A stretch of DNA of 64,000 nucleotides from Pseudomonas sp. PA27(2017) (GCF_001945445.1 NZ_MSXW01000061.1:379346-443345); one strand, 5' to 3'. Shown: positions 23,227 to 32,475, counted from the stretch's first letter. Notes: generated by a model not told the origin, from the letters alone. A program made the numbers and translations.

Positions 23227-26072
23227 TAAGGTCTGGGTGCGCTCAATGCGCCGTTCAGCGCTTCCTCGAGGCTGGCCTTGTAGCGCAGGTAATGAACCAC
23301 CGATGGCTGCCGGTCGCCGAGTAGCGCGGAAAGGTCGAGGTCGGTGATATAGCACGGATACGGTTGCTGCTCGCTGCGCTGGGCGAGGATGTGCCGGGCC
23401 ACGTTGGCGAACAGCTGCTCGCCGTGTTCGAGTTCGGAAAACTCCCGATGGTTGCAGAACAGGCTGATGTAGGCACGCGGACCGTTGCCCGGCTCGACGA
23501 TGGCCTGAACGTCATAGAACGGCAGGCTGGCTTCGCTCAGCGGCGCCGGCCTTGGCTCCAGGCGCTGCGCTCGCAGCGGGGCGGCCGGCAGCAGTTGGTT
23601 GTAGAGGATTTCCAGCGGTTGTTGTGGGGCTTCGAGGGCCTGGGCGGCGTCGCGCCGGTACAGCAGCGATTGCAGGAAGCGGTGCAGCGGCGTGAGCAGG
23701 CTGGTTTCGTTATGAAATGGCGCCTGGCTGCGCCACAGCGCGCCGCATTCGTCGAGCACGCTGATCTGTGCCAGGCCTTCCGTTTCGTGCAGGCGGTAGA
23801 ACACTTGGATGCACGCCGGGCGTCCGGCTTCGAGAATCAGCGCCAGATCGTCGCCTTCCAGCGCGTTGCGATCCAGGCGCAGCGGGCTGTACTCGGCGCG
23901 ATCCTGGGCGAGGTGTTCGAGCAGCGCGGGCAGATCCTCCAGCGTGCTATGCCGGACGTTGCCGGGTGACAGGTCGAGCAGGTGGTAGCGGCGGGCGATC
24001 TGCAGCAGGTAGCGCGGCCGCTCGCCGCCGTCGAGGCGGTCGATCAGCTCGTCCAGAAGGCCCTCGATGCGCTCGACGATGGTCGCGGCGCGGTTGCGGC
24101 AATAGCAGAACACGCGCAGGCCCGCTCGCTCACCGCGAGCGGGGCGTGCATTGAGCACGTCGCTCAGGCAGTCGAGCAGTGCGGTGGCGCCTTCGTAACG
24201 TTCGACCAGCAGCTCGTTCCAGCTGTTGAGGGTGATGCGATCCAGGGTCAGCACCAGGTTGTCGCGCACGCCCGAATAGCCCAGCGGATCGGTGCGCTCG
24301 CTGGTCATGTGCACGTTCATCTGGCTGTGCTGCTTGAGCGGGTCGATGCCGACGTTGACCAGCAGCAATTCCTCGACAGGCCTGCGCGGTCGCGCCAGGG
24401 CCGCCTCGCTCACACTCGTCAGCGGCATCGGCAGGGCCTGGGCCAGGCAGCCGAGCAACTGGCTGAGTTCGAACTCGGTGAGATCGCTGTCGCCCGGGTG
24501 CAGCGACAGATGCGTACCGCTGTCGATCACGCCATTGCGGTGGCTCCAGGCGAGCAGTTCGACCAGGCTACGGGCCTGGCGCAATGGCGCGAAATCGTGC
24601 CACTCCTGGGCGCCCAGGCTGCCGTTGTAAAGCGCCCAGCGCTCGCCCTTGGGCGTGGGGTTATGCACCAGGGTCAGGGTATCTTCACCCAGGTCCGGGG
24701 CGATGCCCGGGTTGATGAACTCCACCTTGCCCGCCCGGCGTTCGAAGGCGGCGTAAAGGCGCCGGCCCAGCACGGCCAGGTCGCGGCTGTCGGCCGCCAC
24801 GCCATCGGGGCGATTGCGCGCGAACATCGATAGGAAGCGATAGCTGAAGTTGAGCTCGTTGACCAGCGCCTGGCGTTCGGCGACGACCTGGCGGACCTTC
24901 CACTGGCTGCGGCTGTCGAGCAGGATCAGCTGGCGCTCGCCCCAGCCCCACTCGCCGGTCAGCCGCTCGAGGAGCAGGCGCTGCCAGCTCTTTTCGCGGT
25001 GGCGCGGCGGCTTGCTGATCTTCTTGTTGACCTTCAGGTACAGGCAACGCCTGACCAGTTCCAGGCGCTCGGTCTCGCCGCGCGCCTGCAGGTATTCCTC
25101 CAGGCGGCGGTAGATCAGCACGTAGGGGTCCAGCTCGTCGAGGTCGAGCAGGCCGTCGTAGACCGACTGCTTGAAGCGCAGCGACAGGCAGCGCACCTGG
25201 GGATGCTCGCTGGCGTACACCTCGGTGAGCAGTAACTTGAGCGCCGACTTGTAGGGCGACTCGATGCCCTTGAACAGCTGCCACATACCGGCGCCGAGAA
25301 ACTCACCGGCCGGCACGTGGGCCAGGTGGCCGAGGTCGAGCACGTCCTCGGCGCGGATGAAGCGCTTGCTCAGCAAGGCTTCGGTCACATGGGCGTAGCG
25401 ATGCTCGTCGTTGGCCGGCACCAGCCACCACAGCGGCATGCGTCCGCCCAGCCAGATCGCCGTGCGGTAGAACTCGTCGAGGAGCAGGAAATGCTGGGTG
25501 GTGCCGCAGTCGTCCGAGGTCAGTCGTGCCTCACGGGCGCCGCTGCGAAAGCGCTCGGGGTCGATCAAAAAGAAGTGCGCCTCGGTGCCCTGGCTGGCCG
25601 CCCAGCTCTGCAACAGGTCGCATTTGCGTTGCAGCGCTTCGCGGGCGCCCGCGTCGAGATCGCCGGCGTGGCAGACCCACAGGTCCATGTCGCTCTGCTC
25701 GGCCTGGGCCACGGTACCCAGGCTGCCCATCAGGAAAAGGCCGTGGATGGGCGTGGGTGCCGGGGCGCGCGCCGGCTTGTAGGCGAAGGAGCGGGTCAGG
25801 CGCTGGGCTTCGGCCAGCAGCTCGGCCGAGGGTTCGAAGCCGGCCAGCCCGGCCGGCGTTTGCGCCGAGACGTAACCGGGCAGCAACGGATGATTGACGT
25901 GAAACAGCAGCGGCAACAGCGTCAGCACCCGTTGCTGGCGGCTCGACAGGGCCTGCATGGCGCGCTGCTGGCGACCGTGGTTGATGCGCATGAAGCGCGC
26001 GCGCAACTGCGTCAGCACCTTGCGGTCGATGCCGTCATCGATGTCGGGTCGCAGGGGAAGGTGGCGCGTCAT
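23223..26072 (-). CDS. cyaA: Class I adenylate cyclase
   Basis: A 949-aa enterobacterial-type cyclase that makes cAMP from ATP. The start MTRHLPLRPDIDDGIDRKVL and the nucleotidyltransferase motif FLMGSLGTVAQAEQSDMDLWV near residue 120 (GS and DxD) show the N-terminal catalytic domain; the long C-terminal regulatory region follows. In pseudomonads this enzyme provides a smaller cAMP share than CyaB. The gene is a single transcription unit facing the fecI promoter on the same strand. Confidence 0.94.
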   Translation of the reverse strand: MTRHLPLRPDIDDGIDRKVLTQLRARFMRINHGRQQRAMQALSSRQQRVLTLLPLLFHVNHPLLPGYVSAQTPAGLAGFEPSAELLAEAQRLTRSFAYKPARAPAPTPIHGLFLMGSLGTVAQAEQSDMDLWVCHAGDLDAGAREALQRKCDLLQSWAASQGTEAHFFLIDPERFRSGAREARLTSDDCGTTQHFLLLDEFYRTAIWLGGRMPLWWLVPANDEHRYAHVTEALLSKRFIRAEDVLDLGHLAHVPAGEFLGAGMWQLFKGIESPYKSALKLLLTEVYASEHPQVRCLSLRFKQSVYDGLLDLDELDPYVLIYRRLEEYLQARGETERLELVRRCLYLKVNKKISKPPRHREKSWQRLLLERLTGEWGWGERQLILLDSRSQWKVRQVVAERQALVNELNFSYRFLSMFARNRPDGVAADSRDLAVLGRRLYAAFERRAGKVEFINPGIAPDLGEDTLTLVHNPTPKGERWALYNGSLGAQEWHDFAPLRQARSLVELLAWSHRNGVIDSGTHLSLHPGDSDLTEFELSQLLGCLAQALPMPLTSVSEAALARPRRPVEELLLVNVGIDPLKQHSQMNVHMTSERTDPLGYSGVRDNLVLTLDRITLNSWNELLVERYEGATALLDCLSDVLNARPARGERAGLRVFCYCRNRAATIVERIEGLLDELIDRLDGGERPRYLLQIARRYHLLDLSPGNVRHSTLEDLPALLEHLAQDRAEYSPLRLDRNALEGDDLALILEAGRPACIQVFYRLHETEGLAQISVLDECGALWRSQAPFHNETSLLTPLHRFLQSLLYRRDAAQALEAPQQPLEILYNQLLPAAPLRAQRLEPRPAPLSEASLPFYDVQAIVEPGNGPRAYISLFCNHREFSELEHGEQLFANVARHILAQRSEQQPYPCYITDLDLSALLGDRQPSVVHYLRYKASLEEALNGALSAPRPY

Positions 26073-26179
26073 GCTTGGGCTCGGCCGGGTGATGAGCAAG
26101 CCTACAGGCGCGCAGTGCCTACTCGCAATGGCCGTCGGGAGAGGGCCTGCCGCGTCGGACGGCAGGCGTGGTCAAACGG

Positions 26180-26425
26180 TCAGAGCGCTTTGGCGGTGGT
26201 GAGGATGGTTCGCAGGCTTTGCGCGTGTTCGGCAGCTTCGTGGCCCAGTCGGGTCAGATAGCCGCCATCGGGGAGGGTAATCAAACCTTTGTCGTGCAGG
26301 CGCCCGGCAGCGGCGACCGCGGAGGATGCGGCATCGTGGTGAATCTTCAGGCCCTCCTGGCCGTTATCCAGATTGAACAGCAAAAGAATTTCCAGTTCGG
26401 CGACCAGATCGGCGTTAAAGACCAT
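26180..26425 (-). CDS. TIGR02647 family protein
   Basis: An 81-aa protein starting MVFNADLVAELEILLLFNLD, with AGGAG 6 bases upstream. The sequence HDAASSAVAAAGRLHDKGLIT and LPDGGYLTRLGHEAAEH looks like a small winged-helix module. The family is conserved in Pseudomonas and has no known function. Its start lies inside the last codons of the upstream binding-protein gene. Confidence 0.8.
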   Translation of the reverse strand: MVFNADLVAELEILLLFNLDNGQEGLKIHHDAASSAVAAAGRLHDKGLITLPDGGYLTRLGHEAAEHAQSLRTILTTAKAL

Positions 26426-27269
26426 GGTGACTCCTGCCTGTTGTTGTCGTGCACGGCGTTGGCCGTGGGGCGCGGGGCTGGCCCGCAGGCGAAGTGTAGT
26501 CAAGCTGGCGACAGTTCGCCGGAGCGTGTTGCCAGCGCTCGAGGATCTTCTGGTAGCTGCCATCGCTGCGCAGGCTGCGCATGCCTTGTTCGAAGCGCTT
26601 CAGCAGGTCGGCGGCCGCGGGGTCGCGCCGCGAGAAGCTGAGGTAGAGCGTCGGGCTGTGGAGGGTCTCCAGCGCCACGAACTGGCCTTCCAGTTGCGGG
26701 TTCTCGCGAAACAGTGCCTGGGCGGTGCCGCGGTAGGCGGCCACGAAGTCCACCCGGCCATGCTGCAGCATGAGAAAACCGCTGAGGTCGCGCCGCACCG
26801 GAATGCGGATCACTTGATGGTCGCTGTCCAGGCGGGCGCCGTATTCGTAGCCGATGGTCACGGCCACCTTGCGGCCAGCAAGATCCTGCGGCTTGCCGTC
26901 GAGCGGCGCCGCGTCGCGACGGGCCCAGAGCAGGATGTCGTCACTGAACAGCGGTTCCTTGGGGATCAGGTAGTCGGCGCTGATTCGCTGATCCGGAGCG
27001 GTGTTGAAACAGGCTGCCAGCAAGCCTTCCTGAGCCATCTGCATGCAGCGCGAATACGGGTAGGGCACCAGCTCCACAGGCGTGTCACTGGCCGCGAAGG
27101 CCGCCTTGACTATATCCACCGACATGCCCTGAATCCTGCCGTCACGGTAGGCGGTGTACGGATACCAGTCGTCCTCGGCACCAATGCGCAGCACCTGCTC
27201 GGCCCGCGCGACGGCGCTGAGGGTGAGCAGCAGGAGCAGGCACAGGCTGAGAGATGTGGAAGGGCGCAT
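26415..27269 (-). CDS. Periplasmic substrate-binding protein (SBP_bac_3 family)
   Basis: A 284-aa protein with a signal peptide (MRPSTSLSLCLLLLLTLSAVARA) and an amino-acid-type binding fold: LRIGAEDDWYPYTAYRDGRIQGMSVDIVKAAF at the mature N-terminus and the hinge motifs LAGRKVAVTIGYEYG. No ABC permease or ATPase lies next to it, so it may serve a distant transporter or act as a sensor or orphan binding protein. The last 25 residues are low-complexity and run over the next gene's start. Earlier in-frame starts exist but would bury the signal peptide. Confidence 0.82.
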   Translation of the reverse strand: MRPSTSLSLCLLLLLTLSAVARAEQVLRIGAEDDWYPYTAYRDGRIQGMSVDIVKAAFAASDTPVELVPYPYSRCMQMAQEGLLAACFNTAPDQRISADYLIPKEPLFSDDILLWARRDAAPLDGKPQDLAGRKVAVTIGYEYGARLDSDHQVIRIPVRRDLSGFLMLQHGRVDFVAAYRGTAQALFRENPQLEGQFVALETLHSPTLYLSFSRRDPAAADLLKRFEQGMRSLRSDGSYQKILERWQHAPANCRQLDYTSPAGQPRAPRPTPCTTTTGRSHHGL

Positions 27270-27348
27270 CCAAGCTGATCCACAGGGGCTTCGGGCAACC
27301 ATAGTAGCGCCCTGGGCGGGAAAGAAGGCGGTTGGCTGTCGCGGCGCC

Positions 27349-27624
27349 TCAGGCTTCGTCGGGCAAGGTCGGCAGGGCGCGCAGCAGGCGCTCGTAGTTC
27401 TCGGCATCGAAGGGGCGGTCGTCACGCAGCATGGCGTCCACTTCGTGGGCCAGCACCATGGCCATCATCTGTACGCTTTCCTCACGTTCATGGCCGGTCA
27501 GGGTCAGCTTGTTCAGCACCGCCTGTGCGAAGGCCGGCTCGCCGGATTCCAGCTGATTCTCGATGGCCTGAACCAGGGTGTTCTCGGTGAAGGTGTCGTC
27601 GTCGTGCTCGTCGGCGCTGCTCAT
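27349..27624 (-). CDS. Conserved hypothetical protein
   Basis: A 91-aa acidic, helical protein (MSSADEHDDDTFTENTLVQA, then QAVLNKLTLTGHEREESVQMM). No membrane segment, cysteine pattern or known motif was recognised. It resembles small proteins conserved near cyaA-region genes in Pseudomonas, but I cannot name a family. The start is taken at MSSADE because upstream residues read through the promoter region. Confidence 0.65.
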   Translation of the reverse strand: MSSADEHDDDTFTENTLVQAIENQLESGEPAFAQAVLNKLTLTGHEREESVQMMAMVLAHEVDAMLRDDRPFDAENYERLLRALPTLPDEA

Positions 27625-27729
27625 GGGGCGATCCTGGTATCGGGAGAAAGCGCCAGTGTAGACAGGCTGGTCGGTTGCTGACCACGACAATCGCTTTGCT
27701 TCAATGACTCCTGAAATATGGGAGCACGT

Positions 27730-27744
27730 TTCTCATATTGAGAA
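27730..27744. promoter_or_regulatory. Palindromic operator ahead of the IclR gene
   Basis: TTCTCATATTGAGAA is a perfect 15-base palindrome (6-bp arms, 3-base centre), 42 bases before the regulator's ATG. The size and location fit an IclR-family autoregulatory site. Confidence 0.6.
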
Positions 27745-27785
27745 TTAGCAGTGGCGCGGCTACAGTCGGCTGTCTGGAGAATCCC

Positions 27786-28559
27786 ATGTCCGACCATTAC
27801 GACAAACAGGCGCCGGCAGGCGCCCAGGCGCTGTTCCGCGGTCTCGCCGTCATCGACGCCGTCGCCCAGGGTGCCAGCAGCCTGGCCGACATCGGCTCGA
27901 CCATCGGCTGTACGCGCAGCACCACTCACCGCCTGATCGCCGCACTGGTGCAGGCCGGTTACCTGCGCGCCCTGGGCGGCAGCAGCGGCGGCTACCAGCT
28001 CGGTTCCCGGCTCATCGAACTGGGCTACAAGGCACGCGGGCAAATGCCGCTGGCCAAGCGCGCGCAGCCACATCTCGAGCGACTGGCGCGCCATACCCAG
28101 GACACCGTGCACCTGGGCGTGCGTGAAGGCGCCGAGGTGCTGTACATCGACAAACTACCGGGTAGCCGCGGCCTGGAAATGCGCTCGCGTATTGGCCTGC
28201 GCATGCCGCTGGCGCTGACCGGCATCGGCAAGTCGCTGATGCTCGACCTGCCGGAAAGCGAGTGGCTGGCGCTCTATCGGCAGCGGTGTGAGCCCGACGA
28301 TGGGCTGCCCTGGGAAACTTTCCGCGAGCAGATGCGTGACTATGCCCGTGGCGGGTGCAGTTTCGATCTCGAGGAGAACGAGCTGGGAATTCGCTGCCTC
28401 GCTGCGCCCATTCGCGAAGCCGATGGGCAGATCGTTGCCGCCCTGAGCGTTGCCAGTGCCGTGCCCTACATGCCAGAGGTTCGGTTACAGGCTTTGCGTC
28501 CCGAGGTGGTCGCCTGCGCGCAGGCCATTTCGGCCGAGCTGGGTTGGCGATCGTCATGA
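27786..28559 (+). CDS. IclR family transcriptional regulator
   Basis: A 257-aa regulator. The winged helix-turn-helix covers about residues 20-75 (SLADIGSTIGCTRSTTHRLI) and the effector GAF-like domain about 95-250 (TVHLGVREGAEVLYIDK). IclR proteins often control sugar-acid catabolism, and the aldolase gene 59 bases downstream on the same strand is the likely target. The start MSDHYDK is chosen since an earlier in-frame ATG overlaps the operator. Confidence 0.9.
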   Translation: MSDHYDKQAPAGAQALFRGLAVIDAVAQGASSLADIGSTIGCTRSTTHRLIAALVQAGYLRALGGSSGGYQLGSRLIELGYKARGQMPLAKRAQPHLERLARHTQDTVHLGVREGAEVLYIDKLPGSRGLEMRSRIGLRMPLALTGIGKSLMLDLPESEWLALYRQRCEPDDGLPWETFREQMRDYARGGCSFDLEENELGIRCLAAPIREADGQIVAALSVASAVPYMPEVRLQALRPEVVACAQAISAELGWRSS

Positions 28560-28618
28560 ACAACGCGTCTGGCGATCATCGTCGCTCTGGCGCCATCACG
28601 CCCCGAGGAGGGCCTGCA

Positions 28619-29242
28619 ATGTCCGATTCGTACCTGCAGCAACTACCGCTGATCGCCATCCTGCGCGGGGTGACGCCCCAGGAAATCGTCCCCGTGGGGC
28701 TGGCGCTCCATGAAGCCGGCTTCCGGGTGATCGAGATCCCGCTGAACTCGCCCGACCCGCTGCACAGCATCGGCCTGCTGGCCGCTGAACTGGGCGATCG
28801 CGCGCTGATCGGTGCCGGTACCGTGCTCAGCACCGAGCAGGTCGCTGCGGTGGCGCAGGCGGGCGGGCGGCTGGTGGTGTCGCCCAACTGCAACGCGCGG
28901 GTGATCCAGGCGAGCCGGAGCGCCGGGCTGTTCTGTGCGCCGGGCGTGGCCACGCCAAGTGAGGGGTTCGCCGCGCTGGAGGCGGGCGCCGATGTGCTCA
29001 AGTTGTTCCCGGCCGAGCAGTTCAGCCCGCAGATCGTCAAGGCATGGCGCGCGGTGTTCGCCAAGGACGTCGCGTTGTTGCCGGTGGGCGGTATCACGCC
29101 GGCGAACATGGCCGCCTACGTGCAAGCGGGCGCCAGCGGCTTCGGGCTGGGCTCGGCGCTGTACAAACCGGGCATGGGCGTTGGCGAGGTAGCTGACAAT
29201 GCCGCCGCATTCGTCGCAGCCTGGCAGGCGATCCAGCACTGA
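28619..29242 (+). CDS. dgoA: 2-dehydro-3-deoxy-6-phosphogalactonate aldolase (DgoA type)
   Basis: A 207-aa KDPG-aldolase-fold enzyme. The opening LPLIAILRGVTPQEI and the text VIEIPLNSPDPL are the DgoA variant rather than Eda. The Schiff-base lysine is Lys128 in ADVLKLFPAEQF, and catalytic Glu39 is in VIEI. It would split KDPGal into pyruvate and glyceraldehyde 3-phosphate. The usual kinase partner DgoK is not in the window. A strong GAGGAG ribosome site precedes the ATG. Confidence 0.88.
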   Translation: MSDSYLQQLPLIAILRGVTPQEIVPVGLALHEAGFRVIEIPLNSPDPLHSIGLLAAELGDRALIGAGTVLSTEQVAAVAQAGGRLVVSPNCNARVIQASRSAGLFCAPGVATPSEGFAALEAGADVLKLFPAEQFSPQIVKAWRAVFAKDVALLPVGGITPANMAAYVQAGASGFGLGSALYKPGMGVGEVADNAAAFVAAWQAIQH

Positions 29243-29269
29243 GCCGAGTCACCTGCCTTTTGCCTGGGG

Positions 29270-29512
29270 TCAGGAACGGTTGGCGATTTTCTGCAGGTTC
29301 TCGTGGATCTTGAACAGCACGATCATCAGTTCGCAGCCGATCCGCGCGCCAATCACACCGCCGATCAGGGTGCCCAGGCCGCCGAGGAAGCTGCCGTAAG
29401 CGCCGAACATCATCGTCAGGCTGCTCACTGCCACGCTGAGCAGCATCAGCCAGTAGACGAACGTGATGATCTTCGGGGTAAGCATCGCATCGAAGAAGAA
29501 CAGATTCTTCAT
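29270..29512 (-). CDS. DUF4282 small membrane protein
   Basis: An 80-aa protein with two hydrophobic helices: ITFVYWLMLLSVAVSSLTMM and a glycine-rich second segment (GSFLGGLGTLIGGVIGARIG). The opening MKNLFFFDAMLTPKII and tail ELMIVLFKIHENLQ match DUF4282. Function unknown. It faces the aldolase gene convergently, 27 bases apart. Confidence 0.82.
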   Translation of the reverse strand: MKNLFFFDAMLTPKIITFVYWLMLLSVAVSSLTMMFGAYGSFLGGLGTLIGGVIGARIGCELMIVLFKIHENLQKIANRS

Positions 29513-29835
29513 GGGGTTAACTCCAGTCCATGGGTTGGCAAATGCCCGGTCGCCTGCGCCGCCTGCGACGTCAGGCGGGCGCAGGGTAGCAGTCGTCATG
29601 GGCGGCGGCCAGTTGTCCGAAATGCTCTTGGCAGGAGGTGACGAGAGCTGTCCGCTCGTCAGCGCGTAGCAGTCGATTCCGAGTAGTGTTTTACTCAGAT
29701 GAAAATTTTCTCGGGCGATGTGCAGCGCGCATGGATCGCTTCCCAGCCTGCATACAGCATGGCAGCCGTTCCCGATGCGGTGTCGGCGTGGCGGGTGATA
29801 ATGAGCGGTGCTGCGCACCTGGTTTCCAGCAAGCC
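29513..29835. other. Intergenic region between DUF4282 and LysR genes
   Basis: About 320 bases with no convincing gene. An imperfect GC hairpin (29556-29582, GCGCCGCCTG with one bulge in the partner) lies just upstream of the DUF4282 gene. A short plus-strand frame opening MKIFSGDV runs antisense into the LysR gene and has no family features. Confidence 0.4.
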
Positions 29836-30729
29836 TTACCGCATCAAGTTCGCTGCTTCGTTGCCCAACTCTTCCAGTAACCCGTCCAGCACGTCGCTGG
29901 TGCCTTGGTCCGGACGCGTCAACGCGCACAAATTGACCGGCAGCATTGGCCGCAAGGCGCGCACCTGAATCAGCGGGCCCGGGCCATAGGCGGTCAGCGG
30001 ATCGACCACTGCCAGCCCCATTCCTTCAGCAACCAGCGAGCGTGCCAGCAACCAGGTCTGCACGCGCGCGATCACCTGGGGTGGTTTTGGCGTCTCACTC
30101 AGGTGGTGATCGAGCAAGCTGCCCAGTGCGTCACGGGTATCCAGTGCCAGCAACGGCTCGCCGCCCAGTTCCTGGATGTCCAGCGCCTCGTTCAGTTCGT
30201 GTGTCGGCCAATGCTCAGGCGGCGCAATCACCACCATATGTCCCTTTGCCAGGGGGCGCATGCTCAGGCCGGCGTGTTTGGGGTCCTGCAGTGTCAACGC
30301 GAGGTCGCTCTCGTGCAGCAGCAGGTTTTCCACAAGCTTGGGGGTGTGGTGAGTCGCCAATTCATAAGGCACGCCAGGAAAGCGCTTCATCCAGCGAGGG
30401 ATAACCTTCGGTAATAGTGATTGGGCCAGGCTTGGCGTGGCCGCAATCCGCAAGCTGCGCGCGTTGTGCTGGCGCAGCCCGCCGGCCAAGCGTCGGGCAC
30501 GTTGCAGCTCTTCGAATACCCGCGCCGTAGAGGGTTCGAGAATGCGCGCTTCCGGGGTCGGCAGCAATTGGCCACGTACCCGTTTGAACAAGGCAAAACC
30601 CAACTGAGCTTCAGCGTGTTGTAGCGCTTTACTCGCTGCTGGCTGCGAGACATTGAGCAGGCTGGCGGCGCCAGTCACCGATCCAGTCTGCAGGATCGCC
30701 TGGAAGATTTCGATATGGCGCAGGCGCAT
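29836..30729 (-). CDS. LysR family transcriptional regulator
   Basis: A 297-aa LTTR. The helix-turn-helix is at about residues 16-37 (GSVTGAASLLNVSQPAASKAL) and the co-inducer domain at about 90-290 (RSLRIAATPSLAQSLLPKVIP). It is divergent from the oxidase gene at 30845, the standard arrangement for a regulator and its target operon. Confidence 0.92.
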   Translation of the reverse strand: MRLRHIEIFQAILQTGSVTGAASLLNVSQPAASKALQHAEAQLGFALFKRVRGQLLPTPEARILEPSTARVFEELQRARRLAGGLRQHNARSLRIAATPSLAQSLLPKVIPRWMKRFPGVPYELATHHTPKLVENLLLHESDLALTLQDPKHAGLSMRPLAKGHMVVIAPPEHWPTHELNEALDIQELGGEPLLALDTRDALGSLLDHHLSETPKPPQVIARVQTWLLARSLVAEGMGLAVVDPLTAYGPGPLIQVRALRPMLPVNLCALTRPDQGTSDVLDGLLEELGNEAANLMR

Positions 30730-30749
30730 GGCACATCCTTCAGCTGCAT

Positions 30750-30788
30750 AACCAAAGGCAATACCCTAGCGTCATCTATTCATTGGTT
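30750..30788. promoter_or_regulatory. Candidate LysR operator in the divergent promoter region
   Basis: AACCAA (30750-30755) and TTGGTT (30783-30788) form an inverted repeat 27 bases apart in the 115-base gap between the LysR and oxidase genes. The spacing would fit paired LTTR half-sites, but no classic T-N11-A core was clear. Confidence 0.35.
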
Positions 30789-30844
30789 CCAGCCAGCCAC
30801 GCGTCATTACAGTCCGGGCATGTTTCATCGTTCGAGGCTGTGAT

Positions 30845-32092
30845 ATGTCCAAGCAGGTTGCCATCATCGGCGGTGGCGTTATCGGGATGGCCAGTGCCTA
30901 TGCGCTGGTTCGGGCCGGGCATCAGGTGACCCTGGTCGAGAGGCAGACGCAGCCCGGCCTGGAAACCAGCTTCGCCAATGGCGGCCAGCTCAGCTATCGC
31001 TATGTGTCACCGCTGCCGGACGCCGGCGTGCCGCTCAAGGCCATTGCCTGGATGCTGCAGGGCGCCAGCGCACCGCTACAGTTCCGTCCTCGCCTGTCGT
31101 CCGAGCAGTGGCAGTGGTGCCTGAGCTTCCTCGCTGCTTGCCGCCGTTCGGTGAATCGACGCAATGGCGGTCATTTACTGCGCTTGGCGCTCTATAGCCA
31201 GGCGGTGCTGCAGCAGTGGCGAGAGCAGGATGGCCTTGAAGGCTTTGCCTGGAAGCGCAACGGCAAGCTGGTGGTCTATCGCTCGTCGAGCACTTTCGCC
31301 GCTGCCGCTGGCAAGATCGCCTCAGGCGATGAGCAACGGGCACTGTCGGTCGACGAGTGCCTGGCGCTGGAGCCCGCGCTCGGCGATGTGGCCGACAAGC
31401 TGGCAGGCGGCATCTTCAGCGTTTCCGACGAGACCGCCGACTGTTACCTGTTCTGCCAGGTACTGGAGCAACGCCTGCAAGCCAGCGGCCATTACCGGCG
31501 CCTGCACGATCAGGTCACGGGTACCCACCGCGAAGGTTCGCGCATCAAGGCATTGAGCCTGGCCAGCGGGTCGGCGTTGGCGGCGGACGAGATCATTCTC
31601 GCTGCCGGCAATGGCAGCCAGGCGATCGCCACGCCGCTGGGCATCAAGCTGGGCCTGTACCCGCTGAAGGGTTACAGCCTGTCGCTGCCTGCTGCCAACG
31701 GCGCTGGCTGCCCTCGGATCAGCGTGACCGACTTCGATCGCAAGATGGTCTACGCCCGCCTTGGCGGTCAGTTGCGCGTGGCAGCCATGGTCGACATCGG
31801 CGCTCGCGACGCCGGCATCGACCCACGGCGCATGCGCGTCCTGCGTGCCCATTGCCAGGACACATTCCCACGCGCGGGTCATTACCCGGATGCGCGCGAG
31901 TGGGCCGGCCAGCGCCCGTCCACCGCCACCGGTACGCCGTTGCTCGGCGCCACACCCTACGACAATTTCTGGCTCAACGTCGGCCACGGCAGCCTGGGTT
32001 TCACCCTCGCCTGCGCCAGCGGACAGATCCTCGCCGAGCTGATCGGCGGCGCAGCCAGCCCCATCGACCTGACCGGCCTGCGTGCCGGTTGA
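30845..32092 (+). CDS. FAD-dependent oxidoreductase, DadA (D-amino acid dehydrogenase) family
   Basis: A 415-aa DAO-fold flavoprotein. The dinucleotide motif VAIIGGGVIGMASAYALVRA is at the N-terminus and the C-terminal FAD contact GHGSLGFTLACASGQILAEL is intact. Such enzymes oxidise D-amino acids or related amines to imines, passing electrons to the respiratory chain. The neighbouring RidA, which hydrolyses imines, fits this chemistry. The exact substrate is not readable. It is probably not the main DadA, which is normally found with dadX. Confidence 0.85.
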   Translation: MSKQVAIIGGGVIGMASAYALVRAGHQVTLVERQTQPGLETSFANGGQLSYRYVSPLPDAGVPLKAIAWMLQGASAPLQFRPRLSSEQWQWCLSFLAACRRSVNRRNGGHLLRLALYSQAVLQQWREQDGLEGFAWKRNGKLVVYRSSSTFAAAAGKIASGDEQRALSVDECLALEPALGDVADKLAGGIFSVSDETADCYLFCQVLEQRLQASGHYRRLHDQVTGTHREGSRIKALSLASGSALAADEIILAAGNGSQAIATPLGIKLGLYPLKGYSLSLPAANGAGCPRISVTDFDRKMVYARLGGQLRVAAMVDIGARDAGIDPRRMRVLRAHCQDTFPRAGHYPDAREWAGQRPSTATGTPLLGATPYDNFWLNVGHGSLGFTLACASGQILAELIGGAASPIDLTGLRAG

Positions 32093-32118
32093 ACCTTGTC
32101 CACCCAGAGGAACACCCC

Positions 32119-32475
32119 ATGAGTATCCAGCGTATCGACACCAATCCCCGCCTCAGCGGCGCCGTGGTCCATGGCGGGTTGGTCTACCTGTCCGGCCAGG
32201 TGCCCACCGACCGCAGTCTGGACTGCGCCGGGCAGACCCGCGAAGTGCTGGCCAAGATCGACGACCTGTTGGCCCGCGCCGGCACCGACAAGACCCGCCT
32301 GCTCAGCGCGCAGATATGGCTGAAAGATATTGCGACAGACTTTACGGCCATGAACGAAGTATGGACCGCCTGGTTGCCGCAAAATGGTGCACCTGCCCGC
32401 GCCACCCTACAGGCTCCGCTGGCATCCGCGGATGTCCGGGTGGAAATCATGCTGACCGCCGCCCTCCAGGGCTGA
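32119..32475 (+). CDS. RidA family (YjgF/YER057c/UK114) protein, likely imine/enamine deaminase
   Basis: A 118-aa trimeric-type RidA protein. The substrate arginine lies in APARATLQAPL, and the LVYLSGQVP and VEIMLTAAL stretches are conserved. It sits 26 bases after the oxidase gene with an AGAGG ribosome site, so it likely clears the imine made by that enzyme. Confidence 0.9.
   Translation: MSIQRIDTNPRLSGAVVHGGLVYLSGQVPTDRSLDCAGQTREVLAKIDDLLARAGTDKTRLLSAQIWLKDIATDFTAMNEVWTAWLPQNGAPARATLQAPLASADVRVEIMLTAALQG

Noticed and set aside
29699..29968. An 89-codon plus-strand frame starting MKIFSGDV
   Set aside because: It overlaps the LysR gene antisense for much of its length and matches no family I know; an unusual start context alone is not enough.
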